Shown: positions 1 to 11,789 of the stretch, one piece after another
Numbering within the stretch: the first letter of the stretch is position 1
How the letters are laid out: each line of letters begins with the position of its first letter
Source of the DNA: Nitzschia sp. DOCU1
Taxonomy: Eukaryota > Bacillariophyta > Bacillariophyceae > Bacillariales > Bacillariaceae
NCBI GenBank assembly: GCA_951394045.1
Contig: OX595986.1
Location: forward strand, 3,625,534 to 3,689,533
Direction: 5' to 3'
Length of the DNA stretch: 64,000 nt
The notes under the pieces: generated by a model
Databases searched by the model: none
What the model saw: the letters and a program-made list of their open reading frames with translations, nothing else
Told to the model about the DNA's origin: nothing
Position numbers and translations under genes: made by a program

Positions 1-744
1 CATGCCCGGATCGGACTGACGCTACTAGCTTGTTTTAGTCGAAGAATGACTACCGGTAGTCCCTATTGGAAGCGCATCCCGTGTCGCCACTGTCATCTCT
101 AGAGTAGCTAGCTCTTCACGACGATAGCCAAATCGATTGACAAACACTAGCAAGTCTATTTCATAAAATATATAAATAGTTTTTAAGGGAAAAACGGCTC
201 GAGCGAATTCACTTCAGGTCTATGAACCAAAGTCGTTGGCAACTACGCGCAGATGGAGGCGCCTCGAAGGCTTTCAAGCTAGAGACTACTGAGGAAGCTG
301 TTGAGCGATGAAAGGCTGTGTAGTTCAAACTATGCACTATGAGGTGCCAATGCAGCTACCGAGCGAATCGAGTCAAAAGGCTTCCTGTACTGCATAGTGG
401 CCAAAACCCTTTACATGCTTAGGTACTCTTTGTGGTACTATCGCTACTCCATACGGTAGCAATGGATGCAGTACCAGCAGCTACGTTGAAGTGTCGTAGA
501 ATCTTTCCGGCGAAAGAGATTCTTCTTGCGGCACGGACGTCACTCATCTTTGTTCTTTCGTTCTCGCCGCGCTCTTGCGTACTTGTTGTCGTCGCGAATG
601 CGGATCTTGGAATTGAGCCCGTGAAAAGATACGATGACGACGACGAAGCCAAAGACATGCAGCTGGTCAAAAAGAGCCGAATTTCTGTTCTCACAAGCTT
701 CGAAACGACCAATGCTCTATTCGAGGCCTGCCATTTTAAATAAC
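1..744. other. intergenic region, no supported gene
   Basis: No reading frame here resembles a protein. Overlapping frames on both strands near 420-750 lack recognisable motifs, and the plus-strand frame runs into the 5' leader of the nucleotidase gene. The stretch holds a perfect 10-bp palindrome CTACCGGTAG at 50-59, one of a set of similar intergenic palindromes in this window, and an A/T-rich patch around 160-190. Confidence 0.5.
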
Positions 745-2812
745 ATGGCAAGTATAACGACTTTAGCAGTCTTGCTGCTATTAAGCATTTCCCGACAGTC
801 GCCGATGGGCGTGCACGGATTTGTCAGTCGAAGTGTCACCCCGCAAATAGGTGTGGGGAACGCGAAAAGACCTACACTTCGTCGACGCTCACTATCTCTT
901 TCCTATGATATTGATAGTGACGAGGAAGCTGAACAACGCATCGGAGAACACCCCGTCAAAACGACTTTGGAAGAGCCGCCGAAAGCGAAGCCCGTAAATG
1001 GAGCGACCTTTGACGGACGATACGGTGATCTAATTGCCGAGCTGGGACTAGAGGGCAAACTGAAGCATGTCGGAGGTCTCGCTGACAAGCAAAAAGTGAG
1101 CTCTTATGATGTTTTCTGTAATCGAGAACTAAAGCAAGATAAGCTTGCTGCTGTTGGATTTGATATGGACTACACACTGGCGCAATATCAGCAACCGGCA
1201 TTCGACAAGCTGGCATTCGACGGGGCGAAAGAGAAACTGGTCTACAAACTTGGCTATCCTAAGGAGGTTTTGGATTTTGAATACGATCATGAGGTATGCA
1301 TGAACTTTGATGGTTTGGCGAAGTCAAATTCGACATTTTCTCAATATAGGGTTTGCTCTTCTTAGCGCTGGACACGAGGCTTGATCATCGACACGGAACG
1401 CGGGAATTTCCTGAAAATTGACCGTCACAAATATGTTCGAGTTGCGTATCATGGCTTGGAAGAAATTTCGTCGTCAACGAGGAAGATTTTGTATTCCAAA
1501 AACTTTAACAAAGTGGAGAGTTTCTCAGAAAAGTCATATGTCAATCTGGATACCTTGTTTCAATTTGTCGATGCCCATCTGTTTGCGCTTTTGATTGATA
1601 TGAAGGATCGAGGAGGGTATGACTTTTTGGACTACAAAACGTATGGTGAAATTTACCGTCAGATTCGGGAGAGTGTTGACCTATGTCATCGTGACGGAGT
1701 TATCAAAGATGAGGTTGCAAGGAATCCGGAGAAGTACATTGTTCTGGACAAGGGAACCATTCCCATGTTGCGACAATATCGCGCAGCTGGGATCAAGACG
1801 TTCTTGCTTACGAACTCTTTCTGGGAATACACATCGACCGCGATGAATTATCTTTAGTAAGTAGCGACAGCAGTGGCGGATACTTGGATTATCTTGAATG
1901 GCTTTCTAACTTTTGGAATTTGTGCAGCCACGGAAAGAAGGTGGACGATGAGTTGCAAAAGAAGAATGAATGGATTGAACTCTTTGACTTGTGGTAAGTT
2001 GGTCAGAAGCCGGTTGCTTTTGATTTTCGACTCGTAGCCAAACGCTGATGGCTCTCTGCGAATGTAGCATTGCAGGTTCTTGCAAACCTGCTTTTATGCT
2101 TGACCCCTACCTGCAGCTGTTTCGTGTGAATATGCAGGATGGATCCTTGAAGAACACGGACGGTATCTATGATATTGACGCCCTTGGACCCAATGGAGCG
2201 GCAGAATTCTTGAAAATCGGGAAAGTCTTTCAGGGCGGAAACTGGCAACATTTGCACAAAATGCTGGGTATCAAATCGGGAGACGAAATTCTGTACGTTG
2301 GAGACCACTTGTATGCTGATGTACTTCGATCGAAGAGGACGCTAGGATGGAGATCACTCTTCATCATGCCTGAGCTGGAGGACGAAATCCGTGTTTTTGA
2401 TGAGTCATTGCCCCTACGCACTAGGATTGCTCGTTTACGGCGGATGCGTGATGAGCTTGAGGCGCAACAAGAGGCACTCCGTCTCAATGGAGATTTGCAA
2501 GACCCAAAGGTTCAACTAACTTTGGAAGAAATGGAAGAAGATGACACGGTCATAAAATCTGCTCTTTCATCGATGCTTGAAGAGTGGCACGCCTCATTCC
2601 ATCCCATTTGGGGTGCCATGTTCAACGCTGGCTACCAAGACTCGAGGTTTGCCTTTTACGTGGAAAACTACGCATGCCTGTACACATCCCGAGCGTCTAA
2701 TTTGGGATTGACCACAAAGATGCGATCCTTCCGAACGACTATGGAAATGTTACCGCATGACAAGATTGTGGCGCAGGGAGATGTTCTCCTCGATACCTCA
2801 GATCCGTGGTAA
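745..2812 (+). CDS. HAD-superfamily 5'-nucleotidase (NT5C2/NT5DC type), probably plastid-targeted
   Basis: Exons 745-1293, 1366-1856, 1928-1993 and 2068-2812 give 616 residues; all introns are GT-AG and 71-74 bp. The family hydrolyses nucleoside monophosphates (IMP/GMP type) through an Asp nucleophile. HAD motif I is FDMDYT (D140 nucleophile, D142), motif II is LLTNS near residue 335, and the acidic motif is VGDHLYAD at 446-453. The C-terminal stretch around FYVENYACLYTSRASN is typical of the NT5DC branch. The chosen ATG gives a hydrophobic N-terminus followed by VHG-FVSR, with Phe after the predicted signal cleavage, which in diatoms marks import into the complex plastid. An upstream in-frame ATG at 634 would bury this signal, so I reject it. 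The acceptor at 2067 was preferred over 2037 because it restores the family sequence DLCIAGSCKPAF. Substrate is not known from sequence. Confidence 0.85.
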
Positions 2813-2872
2813 CCATAAAACGAATTGCTAGCTAGAAAATGACTGTCCCTAGAGATAGTGCGACTATTTGGT

Positions 2873-4117
2873 TCACATTTTATCTGCGAGGAATCCATCC
2901 ATCTTCGTTTTGAAGTCGTCGGCGCGCTCGCCATTTGGGCAAGCTTCCAGCAGCAGTGCTTTTGCTGCCTGCAAACCAAGAGCCAACCCGTCGAGCTTCT
3001 CAATTGAGTACACTATATGAAGCAATGGAGCTGCCACCAATGCAATCATAGCGGGAACAACCGCATTTCCAAGCAAACGATATGGACGGTCGCAGCACAA
3101 CATAAAAGATTCTGGGAATCCTTGGAGCCTTGCCGCTTCGCGAGGAGACAGTTTGCGCCAGCCTTCTAGACGTACTCCATCAGCACCTTCGATTGGAACA
3201 AACTGCGATCCTACCATGTAGCTTGCATAGCTCGACTGCAAGGTCTTTGTCGGCATGGAGATATCACAAAGAAAGCGCGCTTCTGGAAATCTTTGAGTAT
3301 AACGCTGGCTTTTGACTTTTTGTATTTGATGTTCCGACAAGGTGAGGCACTCTACTTCTTCTGGCCTCAAATTTCGTTCCATAATGTCCGAAAAACCCCT
3401 CTGCCAGTGAGGCACGTTGGGGAATTGATATGAATCGGCAGTGCTCAAATCCTTTCGGATCCCGACAAGATAAATTCGCATTCTCTCTTGCGGAACTAGA
3501 TGAACAGCATCTAGAACTTTGTGTTGCATTACATAACCCGACTCTTCCAACATGGACATTATCACTTGAAGTGTTCGCCCATCGTCATGCGTTAAAAGAC
3601 CCCTCACATTTTCGAGCAAAAGAGCTTTCGGTTGATGGAATCGGACGATGCGGACAATCTCCATAAAGAGTACACCACGCTCGTCATTGAAGCCTTGGCG
3701 CGCTCCAGAAGAACTAAAGGTCTGACAAGGAAACCCACCGACTAGGAGGTCGTGTTCGGGAACGAGATGCTCGGGAATCTTGGTAATGTCCCCAGCTGGC
3801 CGGTCGCCATGGTTGAGTTCGTAATTTGCCCTTGCAAATCGATCCACTTCGGATGCAAATACACAGTGCCCACCTAGTCGATCCAAAGCAAGACGGAATC
3901 CCCCAATACCAGCAAAAAGTTCAATGTATCGAAACTTGCAAGAGGCCAAAGCTGGCTGGAACGACCCGAGATCTACGGGCTTTTCTTCCTCGAAGGGACA
4001 TGCACCCACATTATGCCCCTTGGCACCGCAAAGTCGACACACGGACTCAGGGCAATCTTTCGCACGATGATCACAGGAACGACAGTGATAGCAAATGCTG
4101 CCTTTCTTTTTTCCCAT
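2873..4117 (-). CDS. C5-cytosine DNA methyltransferase with two N-terminal CCHC zinc knuckles
   Basis: Single exon, 414 residues. The catalytic core is complete: motif I FAGIGGFRLAL (68-78, SAM binding), motif IV GGFPCQ (127-132, Cys131 nucleophile), motif VI ENVRGL (169-174), motif VIII QERMRIYLVG (210-219), motif IX REAARLQGFP and motif X GNAVVPAM near the C-terminus. Spacing and length resemble bacterial M.HhaI/Dcm-type enzymes more than DNMT1, DNMT3 or DNMT5: there is no BAH, CXXC, PWWP or SNF2 region. It is not TRDMT1/DNMT2, because the motif IV neighbourhood differs. Residues 9-22 and 27-40 are two CX2CX4HX4C zinc knuckles, a nucleic-acid-binding module of retroviral Gag and RNA-binding proteins that is unusual on a methyltransferase. 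It converges on the nucleotidase gene with only 60 bp between stop codons. Target sequence, and whether the substrate is DNA or RNA, are unknown. Confidence 0.9.
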   Translation of the reverse strand: MGKKKGSICYHCRSCDHRAKDCPESVCRLCGAKGHNVGACPFEEEKPVDLGSFQPALASCKFRYIELFAGIGGFRLALDRLGGHCVFASEVDRFARANYELNHGDRPAGDITKIPEHLVPEHDLLVGGFPCQTFSSSGARQGFNDERGVLFMEIVRIVRFHQPKALLLENVRGLLTHDDGRTLQVIMSMLEESGYVMQHKVLDAVHLVPQERMRIYLVGIRKDLSTADSYQFPNVPHWQRGFSDIMERNLRPEEVECLTLSEHQIQKVKSQRYTQRFPEARFLCDISMPTKTLQSSYASYMVGSQFVPIEGADGVRLEGWRKLSPREAARLQGFPESFMLCCDRPYRLLGNAVVPAMIALVAAPLLHIVYSIEKLDGLALGLQAAKALLLEACPNGERADDFKTKMDGFLADKM

Positions 4118-4611
4118 TGACGTCGGAAAGCATGGGCATAACCATCGGCCTTTAGTTGTGCCGGCATCATCATCTGATGTGACGCTGTGTGGTGAGGCGG
4201 CGCATCCGTGGTGCCAAAACGCCGCGATGCTACGTCTCTACTTTCGGTATCCAGTCTCGTTAGTCGGGGACTCGACATAGTCGAATTCCCGACTCCCGGG
4301 GCCGGATCACGCCACAATCATCATCCTCAGCTGACAAGAGACGAATACGCAAGCAGCAGCAGAAAGGCACGAAGACGGCAGAGGCTATTGGCTGAACAAT
4401 AGTTCGACGACGATAACAGATAAATGTGATATTTGAAGAGAAAGTAGAACTAGCTAGAGGGGAACTGTTACAAATTCTTGCTTAATTAGACTATCCTTTT
4501 CAGGCCAGCGAGTAGAGCAAGTATGTCAGCTATTGTTTAACACATCGTTCTGAATTCAAGCAGCCACAATCACCATCAATCTCTGGTAGCTTTTGCTCAT
4601 AAGATAACGCC
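4118..4611. other. intergenic region
   Basis: About 490 bp upstream of the methyltransferase and downstream of the large unrecognised gene. No coding frame with family resemblance. A perfect 8-bp palindrome CTAGCTAG lies at 4450-4457. Confidence 0.5.
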
Positions 4612-7600
4612 TTATTCTTCCAGCTGTTCGCATGCAAGAAGTTTGGGGAACGAGCCTTGCAAGCGCAACAGCTCAGTCTGATCACGCACCAACAGAGAGG
4701 CTGCGACGCCATGGATAGCCGATCCAACCAGCAATGTTGACATTTCCAGCTTCTCAATCGGGTTGACGTTGTCCTCGACGATGGTACCGATCACATCCTT
4801 TTCGAAGCAATGCGTAACCGACACGATCACGTGCAGCTCCGAGAAGGCGATTGGCAAGGACCCACTTTTGGAAAGAGCGTCGAGCAAATCAAACGCCTTG
4901 TTCCTCTCTGTTTTGATCACGTCTTCTTCGATGGTGGACCACGATGCCTTGATCAAAAGATTCTCCTGGCGGCTACGAGACCACGTATCGGCCAGCTTCA
5001 AATTGGTGGATCTCAAGGCGGCACCACTCGCGTATTCTTCGATGCTTGAATTGAGGAGCCGCGGTAGTGCCGTGAAATCAACGCTACCATCGCTAGCAGT
5101 TGGAATCGAAGCAGTAGCCAAACCCTGCGCTTTGGAGATTGTTGGAGCTGGTGGTGTATCCTGGCCACCATCAGATGGCAGAACCTGCAATTCAGTAGGG
5201 CCATCGACTGGCGACGGTGCACATTCTTTCATCATCGCCGTGGTGGTCGATTTCTTGATGCGTCTGACCTTCTTGCCATCTGCACGTACGTAAACTTCGC
5301 CTGTCGGGGCAGAGAGAGAAGCCGCTGACTCCACATTTGCTCCACTGAAGCTGAAGGCAGCCAGTTCCATGGGCGCGCCGGACATTGCCATCATTGCCGG
5401 GGAGGCTAGGCGCCTCGGCTGTGATCCATAATTCACCCCATTTGTCCCAATCGAAGGCGTCCCTCCCGCAAACATGCTCCGCGTTGGATCTTCTTCAACG
5501 GCGGTCTCAAATGCCATGGTGGCCTTCATTTTTTGCTCTTCCAATTGTTTCGTCTTGGCTTCAGAAATCACATCGAGAACAGCTTTCACGTGGCCCTTCA
5601 CATTTTCGACCTTTTCGTTGGGGCTGACATTGTCTTGGATGCCGTCGTACGACAAGAGGTCAGAGGGAACTTGGTATTCCACAAAGAGTTCTGTCAAGTC
5701 CTGAGTCAGCTTCATTTCCTTCGTCAAAGCATCACGTGGAAGCCCCAGCAAAGTCTCTAGTTGAGGCTTGATCTGGACGACACAAATACCCATGACAGAC
5801 GACCCAAGTTGCATGCTTCGAAACGATTCGGCAAAACGTTGTTGCTCTGGCGAGAGGGAGCGAATAGCGTCCTTGAATTCTTTGGCTGTGGGAATCTCCT
5901 CCAACAGAAGAGGAATGAACAATTCGTCTTTGTTCTGAACGATGATGGCGTCCTTCGGGTCGAGCCTATCTGGCCCAGCCATGGTACCCACAACCAGTAA
6001 GAATGACGAAAATTGGCGGGCGCGCACAATCAACTCGTAGCTTCTGCCATCGTAGCCGAAACGCTGCTGAACCCACCCGTGCAAATACTTCTTTCCCGTG
6101 AGTTCCACAGTAGTTGCTGCGTCCACGGACAGCATCATAGGGCCAGCTGAATGTACTTCGCGCATCAAAGTCTCGATTGGTTCTTTCTTTCTGTCGCCGA
6201 AAGGGCTGCCAGCTCCCTCGATACTCAGCAATCCACAAGGGTCGTGACCTGGCTGTCGAATCGCGTGGCAAAAAGGCTGGGGTGCTGGGTCCAGGAGCCT
6301 GGCATTGTGGTACCGCATGAACTTATCAATATCCGAATGCTGCACGCGTTTGCCGATCGCTGCCACAAGTTGGTCGCTCAACATCGCTTCAACATAGTCT
6401 ACACACTCAACGAAATGCGAAGACATCTTGGCGGAATGAAGTGATAAGAGCACAATTGTAGCCTCCGCCACCGACACAATTTTGTTCAGTTGCCTTCCAG
6501 GATATGTCTGTTGAAGCTTTTCTAGTCGCTCGTGGATAGACCGCGTCTGTTCCTTAAGGAACTTATCCATGTCGTCGGTGGATAGGACAGGGTCCTTTGC
6601 TTCGTCATCTCCTCCTTTCTCTTCCATAAGTGCCAGCACCGGAATAAACATATCGTCACATGACAATACCGACAGCCGATCATTCTGGTTCAGCGCAGGT
6701 ACAGGTCCAGCAGGATTGTGTCTGTCAATGATATCTTGTTGCACACATCGGTCGAAGTACGCACGGACACCGCCCATCCACCACTGAAGGCCTCGCATGA
6801 ACTTGATGGCTTCCTCGACTTGCTGGTTTCGGCGCGGGGTCTTGGTTTCCGGGTGTTGTGTGTCGACCCTGAATGTGGACGTCATGGCCCCAGTGTCGAT
6901 CTGGCTCAGTAACCAAGTCAACGACAAGTCCACCGGCTTGCATTCTCGATGCTCGGGAAGCGGGGCTTTTTTGTCTGACTGGGTCATCAACACCATGGAA
7001 CTAGAGCGATTAGACAACACTTTCCTTTCCGCCACATCGGTTCCACAGTAGATCGAGATCTCCCACTGAACTTGCACCTTCCAGTGAAACTCGCGCACAT
7101 GGTGCACGACTTGCTTAATGGTAGATTTTGTCGTACTTCCAAAGAACGACGGACTGTTTGTTTGAATGTGCTCGTCCTTTTCCTCGGTCTTTTGCATAGG
7201 AACTTCCACAGTGTGCTCCTTCAAAAACGTACAGGAATCGGATGCTTGGAAGCGAAGAGTAACTGGCTTGGTCTTATCGATGGACTTGAGTACCTCTTCC
7301 GTTACGCCAAAATGCACGAGAGCATTCAACTGAGCGATTAAAGCAGTGTTTGTTAGCTGGTCCACCAAACGGTACTTGTCGCCATATTCATGGTCAACAT
7401 CTTCTGCTAGGCGAGGGTTGCGATGAACTTCCAAGATGCGTTCCACGGCTTTCAAAGCACCATCGACTGTAAAGAGAGACATATTGTTAGTCGCAGAGGT
7501 CACAGCAAGCAAAAGGTTGTCATAGCCAGGGAAGCATTGATTCAACAGCACTTACTTTTCTGCCGAAAGACGGTTTCTTCGAAGTCAGCCTGGGGCGATC

Positions 7601-7625
7601 TTGATGGGTCACAACTGAATTTCAT
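4612..7625 (-). CDS. large unrecognised protein, copy 1 of an inverted duplicate pair
   Basis: Exon 1 is 7556-7625 and exon 2 is 4612-7466, giving 974 residues; the 89-bp intron (7467-7555) is nearly the same as that of copy 2 at 21953-22046. I do not recognise the family. The protein has no signal peptide or membrane segment. Its long N-terminal part (about 1-690) and C-terminal part (about the last 160) are almost identical to copy 2. The stretch between them is a different, low-complexity linker containing GEVYVRADGKKVRRIKK. Conserved-looking blocks include RQFSSFLLVVGTMAG, QNKDELFIPLLLEEIPTAKE, KEMKLTQDLTELFVEYQVPS, and near the C-terminus KAFDLLDALSKSG and NVNPIEKLEMSTLLVGSAIHG. The starting ATG (7623-7625) begins a 70-bp first exon that the duplicate also has, which supports the gene model. 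A mostly alpha-helical soluble scaffold is possible but not shown. Confidence 0.85.
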
Positions 7626-8064
7626 GGTAGGATGTGATGTTATTCAAAAGTAAAAGGCAATGATCTTGGTCTATTGACGAGAGATTGTGATTGCAAGACT
7701 CGCGAAGGGTTTTGTGGATATCTGAAACGGGAAAACGCGCGGGAAAATCGAAGGCCGGCATTTGTACCGCAGTCTACGTGGGCTCAACGTAGAAGCATCA
7801 TTGCGGGTCTCGGGCACGACTCAGAAACGGGATACTTGATCATCTTTCCTATTCGCGACGATCAATCGCAAGTTAGTTTACAAAAATACCGAAACGTGCC
7901 ACTTAGGGTCGTCGCAATGTCGACCCAGTCTATTTTATCTGTTTTGACCATAACGGTGACGGTGAGGAATAGCCTTTCCGCAGCGTGATGATGAGTACGA
8001 GTGTTACAAAGATTTTGCGGTAACCCAACTAGGCAGGAAACTTTACTGTATGGTCTATTGGATT
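7626..8064. other. intergenic region between the large protein and the methyltransferase-like gene
   Basis: About 440 bp that must hold the promoter of copy 1 and the 3' UTR of the upstream gene, both on the minus strand. No convincing coding frame. Confidence 0.45.
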
Positions 8065-9153
8065 CTAGGAACGAACATAGTGGATCCGCCGTAAAATGAA
8101 GAGCTTTTCGTATCCCTTATCACCGGGTGGTCGCTGCACTTCCAATTCATCCACGAGTTCCCAGTCGCCTCGCTCAAAGTAATCAAACAACGCGTCATCA
8201 CCATTGGCACCACCGCGGCCCTCACCGACGTAGATGACCATATCATTGTCTTCAGGAGCTGCATCCACAAACGTTTTTACGACTTCTGCAGCCATCTCTC
8301 CTGGTGGAGGGTATACCAGCAGGAGAACACGACCACGACAGGCCCAGGACCGCAAACTTTTCATCATATCGGTTTTGGACTCCAGCTTTCGCACATTTCC
8401 AAAGAACTCGTGGTGGGGCTTCGTAAAAGCATTGTAGATGTGAGTATTTAGTGGTAGATTCGAATTATCGTCATAGGCCAAAACAAAATCAAAGCGTTTT
8501 TGGGGTTTGCCCGTCGGTCCTGATTTCTTTGCATACGCCTCCGTCAGCGCCCTTTGCCATTGCCCATGACCCGCTCCCATTTCAACAATTCCTCTTGAGC
8601 CCGCTACGTCCAATATTCTTTCCACTACTCTATCATTCCACCCTGTGCACCCGTACCGGATCAAAAAATCTTCTCGGTCCTGGGCAGTGACACCCTTCCC
8701 ATAGGTGACTTCAAATAATTGTTCGCTCAGCGCTTTGATTTTCTCTGGATCTCCACGCATAGACGGGGCCATTTCCAAGAGTTGTCGCATTTTCACTTCA
8801 TCTCGTTGGCGCTGTCGAATGCACTTTTGTGGCAATTTCAATGCCGGATCCTGAGGAGTCAGCGCCCGTGGCAATGGGAGGGAAATGCCAATGGGTGCCA
8901 AAATGTTTCGACGAATCCAAGAGGGCTTGCTGGGAGCAATGCCTTCTAAAGAAGAAGGACTGGGTGAAAAGGGAATAGTAGTCGGCTTTTCGCACAACGT
9001 TACCCCATGGCAAGATGAGAATGTTTGGGCAGAAACATTTTTTTGACCGCCATCATCTTTGCCATAATGGAAGGCCAGAGCTGCAGCGGATAGAATAACA
9101 ACAGGAATTTCTGGGCGGCTCCGCCGTATCAGCGAAGAGTACATCCTCAACAC
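8065..9153 (-). CDS. class I SAM-methyltransferase-like protein, substrate unknown
   Basis: Single exon, 362 residues. The N-terminus (MLRMYSSLIRRSRPEIPVVI) is basic and then hydrophobic, suggesting a mitochondrial presequence or a membrane anchor. After a linker with a basic patch (RQRQRDEVKMRQ) comes a globular domain with GIVEMGAGHGQWQRAL, which fits the SAM-binding motif I loop (E/D-x-G-x-G-x-W), followed by FVLAYDD as the likely second strand with its acidic residue. Later strands read RVLLLVYPPPG and MVIYVGEGRGG. No catalytic motif for a known substrate is visible, so the methyltransferase assignment is by fold only. A decayed copy of this gene's 3' end lies at 25271-25439, next to copy 2 of the large protein, so the two genes were once duplicated together. 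Confidence 0.75.
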   Translation of the reverse strand: MLRMYSSLIRRSRPEIPVVILSAAALAFHYGKDDGGQKNVSAQTFSSCHGVTLCEKPTTIPFSPSPSSLEGIAPSKPSWIRRNILAPIGISLPLPRALTPQDPALKLPQKCIRQRQRDEVKMRQLLEMAPSMRGDPEKIKALSEQLFEVTYGKGVTAQDREDFLIRYGCTGWNDRVVERILDVAGSRGIVEMGAGHGQWQRALTEAYAKKSGPTGKPQKRFDFVLAYDDNSNLPLNTHIYNAFTKPHHEFFGNVRKLESKTDMMKSLRSWACRGRVLLLVYPPPGEMAAEVVKTFVDAAPEDNDMVIYVGEGRGGANGDDALFDYFERGDWELVDELEVQRPPGDKGYEKLFILRRIHYVRS

Positions 9154-9686
9154 AACTGAAAGGCGCTAGGAGCCAAGGCTACCCGAGTTCTGGTCGGTAC
9201 TCTTCGCAGGGGCAGGGATGCATTAGTTCATGGTCGACGGTCGCCTCTCCAAAAAATCCGAAGTGAGTGCAACGCTTCCTGCGCGATGATGTGGTTTGTC
9301 GGAGGCAGTTTTTCCTTTCGGTTCGTTTTTCCCGCCAAGAGGCAGTTAAATAAATCTGGCCTGCGTCCGTATGCTTCGTCACGTTCCATTGACGCCTTAC
9401 ACTGTACGTCATCCGCAGCCGTGGTCAACGCACATGTCACGACTGCCTCATCATCATCCTCAACTCTCTCTCGCCCGTCTCCGACTTCGCATCATCCCCA
9501 TATGACGACGTTTCTTCAACCCCGACGCCCGTCATCGGCGTTGGTTGCGTTGTATCACAAAACTGGCAAGAATACTATCGTCGACAACACGAGAAGCCTA
9601 ACAAGATTCTGACATAACCTCTCTCGCATCTCATTTCATCCTTTAACTTTCTGTGACAGCCAAATTCGAAAGCCTGAGTTTTGACC
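9154..9686. other. divergent promoter region
   Basis: About 530 bp between two divergent genes. A plus-strand frame at 9286-9612 is Ser/Thr/Arg-rich and has no domain resemblance; I regard it as chance. No other structure noticed. Confidence 0.45.
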
Positions 9687-11789
9687 ATGACATCCCTCTT
9701 AACTTCAAACAGATTCCTGCTGCTGTTGTTTTTCCTCGTCAACGCTGCCGAGGCCTCTTCCAGCGCAGCATCTGCTGCGACAAAAGCACTTGTCCGCCTC
9801 CCTTCAGAAGAAGACAGAATTAATCGAATATCTCATGTACAGAAAAGCCTTTGCGATCGGCTGGAATATGTTCTGAAGGGAAAACGCATGTCCGACTTTC
9901 ATAGCTGGGTCCAAGAACAAGGCGGTGAACCTAAAGTGTTTTCGATGCACGGGATCGACGTAAACTTTGAGATGGATGAGCTCCAGAATATGGAGCTTGA
10001 TATAAGTATTGTCCCACCGGCCAATAAGATCAAGCCCCATGATCCTTTTCTCCCAGATCGACTGAATCTCAGTTTCGGGAACACGACGCAACACATGTTT
10101 CACCCGGCGTTGACATTTTCATCGGACGATCGGGCTCCTACGGCACTGCAATTATCGCTTCGGGCCGCAAAGTTATCTTTCCACTTTGCTCCAGTGCTAT
10201 CGACGGCATGGCTTGCTCTGTGTTCGAGCAAGTTCCGATGTGGGGTCTGGTACAAGTGGGTCGCTCATTGTCTTGCATCGAGTGGGGCCGCATTCATCAA
10301 GTGGGGACAGTGGGCTGCCACTCGGTCAGATATGTTTCCACTGGCGCTCTGCGATGCTCTCAGCGACCTCCATAACGACGCACCTGCACATTCATGGGAA
10401 TTCACCAAGGCACAAGTGGAAGAAAGCCTTGACATTCCTCCTGGATCCCTATTGGAAGTGTTTAAGAGATTCGATGAGAAACCACTCGCCTCTGGATCAA
10501 TTGCTCAGGTGCACATGGCCCAACTTCACAATGGAGAATTCGTAGCCGCCAAAGTGCGGCATCCTCGGGTCTCAGAACTCATTGATATGGACTTTCGGCT
10601 AATGGGAATCGCGGCCGCTGCGGTGGGATGGCTTCCAGCTTTCAAGAGCGTCAAGGACTCTGTATCACAATTCAGTCACACCATGGCAGCCCAAGCGCAT
10701 TTGAACGTGGAGGCGCACCATTTGGAAGTTCTGAATCATAACTTTCGAAATTGGGATAGTGTGCGATTCCCCCAGCCTTTTTATGCCACCTCGTCGGTAA
10801 TCTTGGAGACATTTGAAAAGGGCCGTATCGTCACTGGGATCCTGGATGAGTTTGATGAACGGGCGCGCAACACCGACCCACCAAGCAAAGCATCAGATCT
10901 CATTCCAGTGCCCGAGGCTAAATTCTTGGTCACCACTGGTGTTTCTCTCTATTTGAAAATGCTCTTGCTGGACAATCTCATGGTGAGTTGGGTGAATTCA
11001 AAATTATTTAGATGCATGTGCTTTTGGGAATGCTGACCGTGTGCTTCCTTCCTTTAGCATGCCGATTTACACCCTGGCAACATTATGCTTCACGGATTCA
11101 ACGACGATGATGGAAACGAAAAGTTCCAAATCACTCTCGTCGATGCTGGAATGGTGGCACAACTAACTGACGAGGAGGCCTCTACCTTTATTGGCATGCT
11201 TACGTGTCTAGGAGACGGAGATGGCGCAGCAGCAGCGGAGTTCGCCCTGCGGTTTTCAGTCGACAACAATATCAGCGAGAAGTCCAGGGAAAGCTTCAAA
11301 AGGGAAATGATAGCATTCTTCGAAAAAAGTTGCCGTGGGTATGGAACGAACGTGGATGTAGGCGAGGTTTTCAGGGGTGTTTTGTCTTTAATTCGGGAGC
11401 ATGCAATTCGGATCGATGCCAATTATGCAACGTTGGTGATCAACGTTCTCTGTATCGAGGCACTTGGACGACGGATATGCCCATCCTACAATGTCTTGGA
11501 CGCCGCCCGCCCGTTACTTCAAACCTATCGCCGATTCGTTTACCAGAGTGACGGATACACTCCCAAGGACAGGAATGCGTATTCAAAGGTAAGCTCCAGC
11601 ACACCTCTTTCTGAAGAATCTCCTGTATTGACTCGTCTCACTGAATTGTTGCGATTGTAGAGAGTGAAGAAACTGATGCCACTCATGTTGTACGGCAGCA
11701 AAAAGCGAGCCGACAATGCCTTCTTCAGACAAGTTGAAGCGACGCGCCGAACGAAAGTAGCAGGTGGCAGTGTAGTACCCCAGAAATAG
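9687..11789 (+). CDS. ABC1/ADCK/UbiB-family atypical kinase
   Basis: Exons 9687-10982, 11058-11588 and 11661-11789 give 651 residues; introns are 75 and 72 bp, both phase 0. The family has a protein-kinase-like fold with a KxGQ extension and an Ala-rich loop. Members support quinone biosynthesis in mitochondria and lipid or quinone metabolism in plastids. Visible motifs: KWGQ at 205-208; LASGSIAQVH, the AQVH nucleotide loop; AAK with Lys289; HADLHPGNIM at 433-442, the HxD/N catalytic segment spanning the exon junction; and VDAGM near 460-464, which replaces DFG. The first ATG at 9687 gives a hydrophobic stretch (FLLLLFFLVNAAEA) that looks like a signal peptide or membrane anchor. No aromatic plastid motif follows it, so the compartment is uncertain. 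Confidence 0.88.

Noticed and set aside
634..744. Upstream ATG of the nucleotidase gene
   Set aside because: It would add 37 residues before the plastid signal, hiding it; ATG 745 gives a proper signal peptide.
419..751. Overlapping frames on both strands at the left edge
   Set aside because: Neither has a domain; the plus-strand frame merges with the leader of the nucleotidase gene.
9286..9612. 108-codon plus-strand frame
   Set aside because: Ser/Thr/Arg-rich, no domain, and placed in the leader of the ABC1 kinase gene.
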